The notes under the pieces are model-generated. The model saw only the letters and a list, made by a program, of their open reading frames with translations, did no database searches and had not been told where the DNA came from. Positions 9,601 to 14,338 of a stretch of 14,338 bases of DNA are shown one piece after another. How positions within the stretch are numbered: the first letter of the stretch is position 1; every line of letters starts with the position of its first letter. The position numbers were made by a program, and so were the translations under genes. The stretch is from Ichthyophonus hoferi (Eukaryota; Opisthokonta; Ichthyosporea; Ichthyophonida; Ichthyophonidae), in NCBI GenBank assembly GCA_002751075.1, contig NAOQ01000405.1:1-14338 (forward strand), written 5' to 3'.

Positions 9601-12600
9601 CATAGGCACTATAGAGCTGAAAGATAAAAGAGCCTGGAATGGTGTGGTCTGTAGGTATATAGGGTAGGGTAGGATAGCATAGGATAGGATAGAATAGAAC
9701 ATTTCAAAGTAAATATAGGTAAGGGAGAGAACCAATAACATGGCAGACTGATATACCATTGATTGGCCCACAGCCTGCCCCTGTTTTAAGATTGGTTCTG
9801 TTTCGTTCTCTCCATTTGCCTCTCTATTCATTCTTTTCTTTTTATGGTTGATATGACTGTCTTTCCTCTCCCTCCCCATGTCTATATATACTATAATTCA
9901 ATACACTATAATTCAATACACTATAATTCAATACACTATAATTCAATACATTATAATTTAACACACTATAATACAACACACTCTAATTTAGTACACTATA
10001 ATACAATACACTATAATTCAATGCACTATATTCACCTGCAAGTGTAGGTAGAATAGCGTTAAAGCGCTTCATTCCTCTGTTAAGAGCAGAGCTAAATATA
10101 TTCTCCTGTGTGTATAGTAGAAATAGTAATGGCAATAGTAATAGTAATAATAATAATGATAATAATAGTAATAGTAATAATAATAATGATAATAATAGTA
10201 ATAGTAATAATAATAATGATAATAATAGTAATAGTAATAATAATAATGGTAATAATAGTAATAGTAATAATAATAATGATAATAATAGTAATAGTAATAG
10301 TAATAGTAATAGTAATAGTAATAGTAATATCAATAGTAATAGTAATAGCAAGAGTAATAGCAATAGCAATAGTAATAATAATAGTAATAGTAATATTAAT
10401 AGTAACAGTAATAGTAATAGTAATAGTAATGGGAGTATAATTAATTTAATACATTCGGAAGAAGGTGGGGGGAGGTGACAATGAACACACAGATATAAAT
10501 ACCTACCAATACACTAACATGGATTTATATGAGAGAATACATATGTGTGTTTGAAAATAACTTGTACACTAACCAATCAATCAGCCCTAATCAATAATAA
10601 TAAAGGGTATTACACCAATCATATACACTCTAATCTACCAGTTACTCATATGGGTTATGAAACCTATCAATTGGGTTGGTTAAATTATAATATAAAAAAT
10701 ATTGGATGGTAGTATATAAGAATCATGTTTTTTGTTTTTTTTTTCCATAATATTTTTCACATGCCTATCCGGGTATTTGTTGCTATGGTAACAGGAAATG
10801 TAATTTACTCCCGTTTAAAATGATGTTATAAGCAGCTATTGGAAAGTTGTGATTGGGGAGTCAGTGTATTGGTAAACTTAAATGGTTATTTTTTAATTGT
10901 AGCTATTGGTTTATGTATTGTTGTGTAAGTAGCTTATGATTATAATTAGCATATATTATAGAATATTAGATTTTAAAATATTGTTTCTCCTAAGTAGACC
11001 AAGGACCTATATATTAACTAAAAGATAATAAATGATTTTAAAACATTGACCTATTTTATTGGTACGTAGATATGCAGTTATGAGTTATATCATTACAATC
11101 ATTGGCTTATTTTAATAGTATGTAAATGATTGGGTCTATGGTTTAATTGCTATATTTTATAATATTACCATTAAATCGAACCAATCAATATCATTTTTGT
11201 AATATCTAGTTATCATATTATTTAAATACCCTACATTTATCATCATTGGTAAGTAGCTGATAGTGAGATCCATTATTTTTCATTAGCGCGGTTGTATATA
11301 ATACTGATTTTAGTGTCAAAAAAAACATTTGTACTCTGAAGATGATTGGATAAATAACATGATGGAAAGACCTACCTATAGTTTATAATACCACGTTAAT
11401 TGAATCGTTAATAATTATAAAAAACAAATACCAATCATTCTAAAATAAATTGTAAAAACAGGAGATTACATTCTATTAGCCTTAATCAGTAATTATCCAA
11501 TAACAACTATCGTACATAACCATGTATTATGATTGGTGTAATACGAATAAAAATGGATAATTTACAACTTCAAACAATATTTTTTTAATAATTTTAAGCA
11601 GGCAATCACAACTATGACATATGGATGTACTATATATATGCGATAATCTACAATTTTATACTACAATATAATATAATATACCTCATAACTCATAATACGG
11701 CACACCCTATCAGCCCTACTGTGAATCTCCGGGTAGATCGAGGCAGGTAGAGTAAGGAGGAGAGCAGGATAGAGGGCATAAAGGAAAGGGTCTGTACAGT
11801 GGGAGAAAGAGAGAGAAGGAGAAAGGGATGTAAATAAGTAGGTAGGTATGAAAGGAAGGAGGTGGTTCAGCAGATTAATGTGTATTTATATATGTATGTA
11901 CATATGATAATGGATAAGTTAACCTGAGGTCATTGGTAGATGCAAATCCTTCTACCTACGTACCTTTTAGTCCAATTTCCCAGCCAGCAAATGCAGCTCT
12001 TCGTAAAATTCTTCGGAGATAATAGCCTCTATCTTCATTACTAAGGAAATATAGGATAGATATACAGATAAAGGAAGAAAGAAAATAGAGATATAATATA
12101 TAATGTATAGGTACATAACCCTGGGTTAGTTATAATTGAAATTCTATTATTATTGGACTAATAAATAAATAAATATTTATGTACACCAATGGTAATCAGG
12201 GAATATATCTATTACTATTACTAGAACAGGTAAAAGCACCAATGGGAAGGATTACTAACCTTGGTACCACCCCGTCAGCCAATAAGAAAGAAACCGATCT
12301 AAGATGATCGGAAATGATTTGATAACGGGCCTTGTGGGTGTCACATGACCTGTACGTGCTTATTTTATTATGAAAACTACACCAATTATAAATTATATAT
12401 ATATAATTATTAAAACACTAAGAACATTTTTAATAAGTTAACCTAATTGGTGACCCTGTAGAACACGTGTTTAGGAATAGGCTATTAAACACTATATATA
12501 TAATGGGTAAACCAATCAAATAGTTTGGTATCTTAGTATAAATGCAGGATTGTATTGTAGGAGGTATTGCAAGAAGGAATATTGGAAGGAAGAGCTAATA

Positions 12601-13675
12601 AGAACAATATGGAAAGGGGGGGTTTATAGTCTAGGGAGAGGGGTTGCAATGCCTTGGTCTTATTCTCTCTCTATTCTACCTTCTCTTTACCCTACCCTCT
12701 GTTTACCTTACCCTTGTATATTCCTCTTAACCAGCAGGTCCATTAAGGCCTCTCTTAATTTAATCATTATATCAATATCATAGGTACTGCTTTGACCCTG
12801 AGGGGAAGAGGTCAGATTAAATAAAGCAACAGATAGTACAGGATTTTATATTATATTATCTCATATCATCTCATATTGTAGGCTGAAATATGGAATGTGA
12901 TAGGCCAGTTAAATGAATGATAGAGGCTGATTAGGATTAAAACATGTGGAAAACATAATTAAATTTAATATTCTAAAGAGGTGAAAAATTATCTGTACAA
13001 TGTGGATGAAAGTAAATATAACGGAGAGGTATGAGTGGTCCAATACACTAAAGCAACTGATAGGCAGAAGGGAGAAATATAACTATAAATAGATATAAAT
13101 ATCAAAGAAAACCAATTAATAAAATCATCGTACAATATTGAAGAGTTTTGATTGGTGCACAGGCTCACCTGTAGCACACTAGCCAATCGTTCCAATCCTA
13201 ATCCTGTATCCACACAGGTGATTGGCAGAGGCCTCATGGTACCATCTCCTAGTTTTTCTTTTTCTATAAACACTACGTTCCATAGTTCTAATAGACTGGG
13301 TAGGAGAGATAAATGAATAAAAGGGATAGGGAGAGGGAAGAAAAAAAAGCAAAAGATAAAGGGTAGGTCACGTGCCTTCTTTCATGTGATTGGCCATTTT
13401 GAAGATCCCAGTGTATCTCCGTACACGGTCCACAGGGACCAATTGAACCCATACTCCTGATAAAGAAGGGACAGATTATAGGGTGAATAAATAACCATCT
13501 ATAGGTATATACATTTTTGTTTTTAGATTTTTAAATATAAATATTGTATACATAAAGAAACAAAGAGTACATGCATTACAGTTTTCAATAAACAATAGCG
13601 ATTGGTTATAAGTCACAACCACTTACCACCAATTATCATTCGAATCGTTTTTTCTAACCATGGATGCTGGTAGCC
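3583..13675 (-). CDS. AARS2: Alanyl-tRNA synthetase, probably mitochondrial type (5' end outside window)
   Basis: The enzyme attaches alanine to tRNA-Ala and hydrolyses mischarged Ser/Gly-tRNA. About 25 exons (about 720 codons) join in phase on the minus strand. In order they show: the [10 protein letters not shown] signature; class II motif 3 ([10 protein letters not shown]); helical-domain signatures ([18 protein letters not shown]); [11 protein letters not shown]; the editing domain with HTATH, VIQEG and CSGTH; and a C-Ala domain ending [13 protein letters not shown]. The zinc ligands of the HxxxH and CxxxH pairs are present, as are the Gln and Cys matching E. coli Gln584 and Cys666, so editing is probably active. 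The usual FYAExGGQxGDxG reads [14 protein letters not shown], a marked departure. The linker before C-Ala is short. Motifs 1 and 2, about 150-165 residues, should lie past the right edge. Family identity is secure; the mitochondrial paralogue is inferred from divergence, and a targeting peptide would be outside the window. Confidence 0.9.
3607..4079 (-). other. Last intron of AlaRS
   Basis: 473 nt, AT-rich. It holds a small 11-nt repeat (ttaattactgt) near 3760-3800 and about three CCAAT motifs. Its donor lies within an inverted repeat. No other gene seen. Confidence 0.4.
4059..4079 (-). other. 8-bp inverted repeat covering the exon 24 donor
   Basis: GTAGGTTA and TAACCTAC are perfect reverse complements around a 5-nt loop. 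On the minus-strand transcript the proposed 5' splice site GUAGGUUA forms one whole arm. This could hide the donor and affect which C-terminus is made; the structure is seen, the effect is inferred. Confidence 0.5.
4080..4169 (-). CDS. AARS2: AlaRS exon 24, C-Ala glycine-rich end
   Basis: Acceptor cccattccag, then 30 codons starting LLKTIINYP and including [18 protein letters not shown]. This matches the family's GGKGGG-P-AQGGG C-terminal signature, in a weakened form. The donor is GTAGGT, phase 0. It contains CCAATCA at 4108-4114 within the Val-Ile-Gly codons. Confidence 0.75.
4384..4545 (-). CDS. AARS2: AlaRS exon 23, C-Ala domain core
   Basis: 54 codons from [15 protein letters not shown] to [19 protein letters not shown], ending at a strong GTAAGT donor. 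The pattern LLV, then an amphipathic helix, then a beta strand (LVVCVRG) is that of the DHHA1-like C-Ala fold that binds the tRNA elbow. A second acceptor seven nucleotides upstream would change the phase and was not chosen. CCAATCA/TGATTGG occurs at 4439-4445 and 4469-4475. Confidence 0.8.
4555..4665. repeat. TATG/TAGTA simple-repeat tract beside exon 23 acceptor
   Basis: Imperfect tgtatgta and tagta units begin about 10 nt upstream, in transcript sense, of the exon 23 acceptor. On the minus strand they read CATACATAC and TACTACTC, which may supply pyrimidines and branch-site sequence. Confidence 0.55.
4756..4772 (-). CDS. AARS2: AlaRS exon 22, 17-nt microexon
   Basis: Between acceptor ccttcctactag and donor GTAAGA lie two bases completing a Val codon and five codons, KGQQN. 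It fits phase exactly between exons 21 and 23 and gives VKGQQNLLV, matching the VNGVKLLV start of the bacterial C-Ala domain. The call rests on phase and that match. Confidence 0.5.
4926..4955 (-). CDS. AARS2: AlaRS exon 21, 30-nt exon
   Basis: After an acceptor ending aataagcag, the codons complete a Val then read QRIGREWPT plus one base, with donor GTAGTT. It probably forms part of the helical linker before C-Ala. Its phases (2 in, 1 out) match both neighbours. It is short and weakly conserved. Confidence 0.5.
5050..5185 (-). CDS. AARS2: AlaRS exon 20, coiled-coil linker
   Basis: 45 codons plus one base, starting [20 protein letters not shown], from acceptor ttagactcag to donor GTAGTG. The first half is helix-forming, as expected for the linker between editing and C-Ala domains; the second half (LDPNPWPVT) is proline-rich and breaks the helix. 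The linker is shorter than in E. coli. Confidence 0.7.
5384..5600. repeat. 14-bp minisatellite next to exon 19 donor
   Basis: About twelve 14-nt copies run 5421-5588 with consensus accttatcctatat and variants accctatcctgtat and acattatcctatat; looser copies extend to 5384. The three variants form a 42-nt higher-order unit repeated at 5449-5490 and 5491-5532. The array ends about 8 nt from the exon 19 donor. It makes the long Tyr-Pro-Ile open frames on the plus strand, which are not genes. Confidence 0.9.
5609..5703 (-). CDS. AARS2: AlaRS exon 19
   Basis: Starts after acceptor cattaaaattag and encodes [18 protein letters not shown] and then a charged helix ending LCKLLE, with donor GTAACG. 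TRRI.A.TG is the conserved end of the AlaRS editing domain. It contains CCAATCA at 5631-5637 within the Met-Ile-Gly codons. Confidence 0.9.
5952..6051 (-). CDS. AARS2: AlaRS exon 18, editing-domain CxGTH
   Basis: 33 codons plus one base: [16 protein letters not shown], then [13 protein letters not shown]. The Cys and His of CSGTH match the zinc-binding pair (E. coli Cys666 region). Bacterial-type GDFS..LC.GTH and F.I.SES are well kept. The acceptor is ACCAATCAG, so the window's dispersed heptamer overlaps the splice site. Confidence 0.93.
6052..6403 (-). other. Intron 17 of AlaRS
   Basis: 352 nt, AT-rich, with CCAATCA/TGATTGG at about 6053, 6122, 6234 and 6351. No other feature seen. Confidence 0.5.
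6404..6487 (-). CDS. AARS2: AlaRS exon 17
   Basis: 28 codons: [20 protein letters not shown], then DDTVRVVE, between acceptor ACCAATCAG and donor GTAGGT. It matches the bacterial-type signature EA...GA.ALFGEKY...VRV. Phase is 0 at both ends. Confidence 0.93.
6660..6790 (-). CDS. AARS2: AlaRS exon 16, LRFDF-like segment
   Basis: Encodes [20 protein letters not shown], then a helix ending SPPITIK, with donor GTATGT. It matches GSLV.PE.LRFDF.H of the editing domain. The Gly at the join is split between exons 15 and 16. TGATTGG occurs at 6668-6674. Confidence 0.93.
7060..7186 (-). CDS. AARS2: AlaRS exon 15, editing-domain HTATH
   Basis: Begins [10 protein letters not shown] and contains [19 protein letters not shown] and then VIQE. 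The two His of HTATH are the first zinc pair; Thr inside it and the Gln of VIQEG match E. coli Thr567 and Gln584, which recognise the mischarged amino acid. The donor is GTACGT after phase 1. Confidence 0.95.
7187..7522 (-). other. Intron 14 of AlaRS
   Basis: 336 nt, AT-rich, with CCAAT/ATTGG at about 7221, 7246, 7334 and 7363. No repeat array or additional gene seen. Confidence 0.5.
7523..7625 (-). CDS. AARS2: AlaRS exon 14
   Basis: 34 codons, [20 protein letters not shown] and then [14 protein letters not shown], between acceptor tttatttacag and donor GTAGGT. It covers the beta-rich part between the GGQ-like motif and the HxxxH motif. Conservation is low, so it rests on position, phase and an open frame. 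Confidence 0.75.
7770..7828. repeat. CTATC-type short repeat
   Basis: Repeated cctat and ctaac pentamers lie in the intron just downstream of exon 13 (donor at 7851). Confidence 0.55.
7852..7921 (-). CDS. AARS2: AlaRS exon 13, altered GGQ motif
   Basis: An Asp split across the join is followed by [20 protein letters not shown] then KG, with donor GTAAGT. It aligns with LD.T.FYAESGGQVGDKG, but Glu-x-Gly-Gly-Gln has become Lys-Thr-Lys-Asp-Gln. Its acceptor, acatacacacag, is the border of the flanking microsatellite. Confidence 0.8.
7922..8062. repeat. TATG/TGTA microsatellite forming the exon 13 acceptor side
   Basis: tgtatgta and tatatg units run about 140 nt. On the minus strand they read CATACATACACACAG directly into exon 13, so the array supplies the 3' splice site. 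It also makes a spurious Cys/Tyr-rich plus-strand frame. Confidence 0.85.
8063..8669 (-). other. Rest of intron 12 of AlaRS
   Basis: AT-rich, with CCAAT motifs at about 8252, 8262, 8381, 8451 and 8482 and a 14-nt tandem repeat at 8528-8583. Nothing coding was recognised. Confidence 0.5.
8528..8583. repeat. Four-copy 14-bp repeat containing GACGTA
   Basis: Four head-to-tail copies of catagtgtgacgta or catagtgtaatgta lie in intron 12, about 90 nt downstream of the exon 12 donor in transcript sense. Confidence 0.75.
8670..8768 (-). CDS. AARS2: AlaRS exon 12
   Basis: A Ser split across the join, then [18 protein letters not shown] and a segment ending SHRDNQSN, with donor GTGAGA. It corresponds to L...G..PTDD..KY before the editing domain; the Asp pair is not kept. 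It holds two copies of the heptamer, at 8674-8680 and 8719-8725, encoding Asn-Gln-Ser and Thr-Gln-Ser. Confidence 0.75.
8769..9129 (-). other. Intron 11 of AlaRS
   Basis: 361 nt, AT-rich, with CCAAT motifs at about 8774, 8829, 8971, 9027 and 9091. No other feature seen. Confidence 0.5.
9130..9219 (-). CDS. AARS2: AlaRS exon 11
   Basis: A split Glu is followed by [20 protein letters not shown] and GEGALDVLK, from acceptor ttctatttttag to donor GTATGT. It matches the F...L..Q....R helical segment after the YGFP motif. TGATTGG occurs at 9163-9169 in the Lys-Pro-Ile codons. Confidence 0.8.
9220..9537 (-). other. Intron 10 of AlaRS
   Basis: 318 nt, AT-rich with a poly(A) run near 9343. CCAAT/ATTGG lies at about 9269, 9363 and 9432. 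Nothing else seen. Confidence 0.5.
9538..9616 (-). CDS. AARS2: AlaRS exon 10, YGFPLDL motif
   Basis: 26 codons plus one base: [20 protein letters not shown], then LKIDIK, after a strong acceptor (ttatctttcag), with donor GTACAC. LY.TYGFP.DLT..I....G is a hallmark of AlaRS. Confidence 0.93.
9655..9698. repeat. GGATA-type short repeat
   Basis: ggtag, ggata and gcata pentamers lie in the intron between exons 9 and 10; pyrimidine-rich (TATCC) on the transcribed strand. Confidence 0.6.
9757..9797 (-). CDS. AARS2: AlaRS exon 9, tentative 41-nt exon
   Basis: A small exon is required by phase between exons 8 and 10. This one completes a Glu and reads [13 protein letters not shown] before donor GTATAT; VGQS fits the PGDTA position before LYDTYGFP, though two residues seem missing. 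The acceptor (aacgaaacag) lacks a pyrimidine tract, so the left border is unsure. Confidence 0.45.
9890..10030. repeat. 15-bp minisatellite touching exon 8 donor
   Basis: Nine head-to-tail copies of ctataattcaataca, diverging in the middle, plus a partial copy end about 5 nt from the exon 8 donor (10035). It gives a spurious His-Tyr-Asn frame. Confidence 0.9.
10036..10105 (-). CDS. AARS2: AlaRS exon 8, sandwiched between two arrays
   Basis: 23 codons plus one base: [18 protein letters not shown], then LPTLA, with acceptor atacacacag and donor GTGAAT. It matches E...F...L..G.......L of the helical domain. The exon sits between a 15-nt array and a 30-nt array with only a few unique bases each side. 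Confidence 0.9.
10115..10430. repeat. AGTAAT/AATAAT array with a 30-bp unit
   Basis: Five 30-nt units built of agtaat, aataat and gataat span 10141-10290, then shorter (agtaat)n to 10430. It begins about 10 nt from the exon 8 acceptor and on the minus strand reads TATTACTATTAC, so the branch site and pyrimidine tract must lie in or beside it. It yields spurious poly-Leu, Ser-Asn and Ile-Val frames. Confidence 0.93.
10431..11681 (-). other. Rest of intron 7, the longest intron
   Basis: About 1.25 kb of very AT-rich sequence with some 18 CCAAT/ATTGG pentamers. I found no terminal inverted repeats, coding frame or structured RNA here. Confidence 0.5.
11682..11791 (-). CDS. AARS2: AlaRS exon 7
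   Basis: A long pyrimidine tract (cttctctctctttctcc) and acceptor actgtacag precede a split Asp, then [20 protein letters not shown] and a segment ending CRIMSYE; donor GTATAT. It matches FL..LVP.VV..LGD.YPEL......I...E of the helical domain. Confidence 0.88.
11964..12040 (-). CDS. AARS2: AlaRS exon 6, [12 protein letters not shown]
   Basis: A split Ser, then [20 protein letters not shown] and EIGLK, with donor [19 protein letters not shown] is a near-universal AlaRS signature in the tRNA-binding helical domain. Confidence 0.96.
12260..12349 (-). CDS. AARS2: AlaRS exon 5
   Basis: [20 protein letters not shown] and then FLLADGVVP, from acceptor acgtacag to donor GTTAGT. It matches YR...DH.R...F.I.DG..PS. 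A Gly and a Ser are split across its borders and both phases fit. Confidence 0.93.
12350..12711 (-). other. Intron 4 of AlaRS
   Basis: 362 nt, AT-rich with an AT-palindromic stretch near 12389-12409 and CCAAT motifs at about 12381, 12446 and 12512. A short plus-strand open frame (12550-12783) overlaps exon 4 and looks random. Confidence 0.5.
12712..12797 (-). CDS. AARS2: AlaRS exon 4
   Basis: 28 codons plus two bases: [20 protein letters not shown], then LLVKRNIQ, from acceptor cttcccctcag to donor GTAAGG. It matches LQ...SNYDTDLF.P....I following motif 3. Confidence 0.92.
12798..13168 (-). other. Intron 3 of AlaRS
   Basis: 371 nt, AT-rich. CCAAT/ATTGG occurs at about 13039, 13111 and 13151. 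No other feature seen. Confidence 0.5.
13169..13295 (-). CDS. AARS2: AlaRS exon 3, class II motif 3
   Basis: [20 protein letters not shown], then [20 protein letters not shown] and LQ, from acceptor tctcctacccag to donor GTGAGC. LWNLVF...N....G.L.PLP...VDTGMGLER is diagnostic; the Arg of GLER binds ATP. TGATTGG lies at 13219-13225 in the Pro-Ile-Thr codons. Confidence 0.97.
13376..13456 (-). CDS. AARS2: AlaRS exon 2, GPCGPC signature
   Basis: [17 protein letters not shown], then LQNGQSHER. It matches NFWEMG.TGPCGPCSEIHYD, with Trp for Tyr near the end. The phase needed by exon 3 is met only by a GC donor (AAG|GCACGT); the one nearby GT gives the wrong phase. Acceptor ctttatcag. Confidence 0.92.
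13627..13675 (-). CDS. AARS2: AlaRS exon 1 of this window
   Basis: Two bases, then [15 protein letters not shown] plus two bases that complete Trp with the next exon; acceptor atctaatcacag, donor GTAAGT. It matches the segment before NFWEMG (...GI...RI..FG..DNFW). The upstream exons were not found in the remaining 660 nt. Confidence 0.8.
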
Positions 13676-13954
13676 CTGTGATTAGATAAATAAATAAACT
13701 ATAATACACTAAAACAAGTTGACTGAATAAGGAAAAGAAATATGGAAGCTGGCCTATCATTGAAATAAATTGGTATTCTTAAAGCTAATTGGATATTCCT
13801 AAGTAATACATGGGATAATATGCAAGGCACTTAAAACGATTATTACGGTGAATTATTAATAATGGCTGCTAGGGAGTGGTGATTGGCTAGAAGAGAGTGG
13901 AACAAAAGAGGTGAATATTATAGTGAGTGATATATGGTGAAAAATAAAGGGAGA
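13676..13954 (-). other. Upstream intron sequence of AlaRS
   Basis: About 280 nt, AT-rich with three ATTGG motifs. No frame resembling the expected motif 1-2 region was seen, so this is taken as intron. Confidence 0.45.
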
Positions 13955-14338
13955 GCTAGAGGTCTATCTATTAGTATATCTATTAGTATATCTACTATTA
14001 TATCTATTAGCATATCTACTATCATATCTATTAGTATATCTATTAGTATATCTATTAGAATATCTATTATTATATCTACTATTATATCTACTGTTATATC
14101 TACTGTTATATCTACTGTTATATCTATTAGTATATCTACTGTTACATCTATTAGTATATCTATTATTATATCTATTATTATATCCACTGTTATATCTACT
14201 GTTATATCTACTGTTATATCTACTATTACATCTATTATTATATCTATTGTTATATCTGCTGTTATATCTATTATTATATCTACTATTATATCTATTATTA
14301 TATCCACTGTTATATCCACTGTTATATCTACTGTTATA
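13955..14338. repeat. 12-bp TATC-type minisatellite running off the window
   Basis: Units of tatatctattat with variants tatatctattag, tatatctactgt and tatccactgt fill at least 380 nt to the last base. A 133-codon minus-strand Asp-Ile frame is its by-product. It probably lies in the intron between this part of AlaRS and its 5' exons. Confidence 0.92.

Noticed and set aside
9983-10478. Poly-Leu, poly-Ser/Asn and Ile/Val open frames
   Set aside because: All are translations of the AGTAAT/AATAAT array in different frames; low complexity, no borders, and the array lies in an intron of the synthetase.
13637-13675. Alternative reading of exon 1 as [13 protein letters not shown]
   Set aside because: It is open, but its phase does not join to the GPCGPC exon, whereas the other frame gives NDNWW followed by SMG, matching the family's NFWEMG.
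13918-14319. 133-codon Asp-Ile-rich frame on the minus strand
   Set aside because: It exists only because the 12-nt TATC-type unit is a multiple of three and lacks stops; no unique sequence or domain.

Overview
The window is AT-rich eukaryotic DNA with many short exons, GT-AG introns of mostly 80-750 nt, and abundant microsatellites and minisatellites. It suggests a compact animal or close holozoan genome, for example an early-branching animal such as a sponge. That placement is inferred from gene structure only; no species-diagnostic sequence is visible. Most long open frames are artefacts of tandem repeats (poly-Leu, Ser-Asn, Tyr-Pro-Ile and Asp-Ile stretches) and were not called as genes.

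The main gene lies on the minus strand, from about 13675 down to 3583. It is an alanyl-tRNA synthetase split into about 25 small exons. Exon joins were worked out from splice sites, reading phase and family motifs. The window holds about 720 codons, from the GPCGPC signature through class II motif 3, the helical domain, the editing domain (HTATH, HVIQEG and CSGTH) and a short linker to the C-Ala domain. The first ~150-165 residues (motifs 1 and 2) should lie beyond the right edge, past a ~380-nt tandem array. The divergent sequence suggests the mitochondrial paralogue (AARS2 type), but this is not proven.

On the plus strand, 258-2854 carries the last exons of an unrecognised gene that converges tail-to-tail with the synthetase. 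Its phase-compatible pieces give one likely membrane segment, then a basic Ser/Thr/Tyr-rich tail ending at a stop at 2852-2854. Its 5' part lies left of the window or is unseen. About 730 nt separate the two stops.

Two features stand out beyond the genes. First, the pentamer CCAAT/ATTGG occurs about 127 times by hand count against roughly 30 expected from base composition. The heptamer CCAATCA/TGATTGG occurs about 44 times against about 2 expected, equally on both strands, and 11 copies fall inside coding exons. Second, several tandem arrays sit right against splice sites, and one small exon is sandwiched between two arrays. Stretch 2000-2720 lacks the CCAAT motif and contains a probable retroelement 3' end with an (AAT)n tail.
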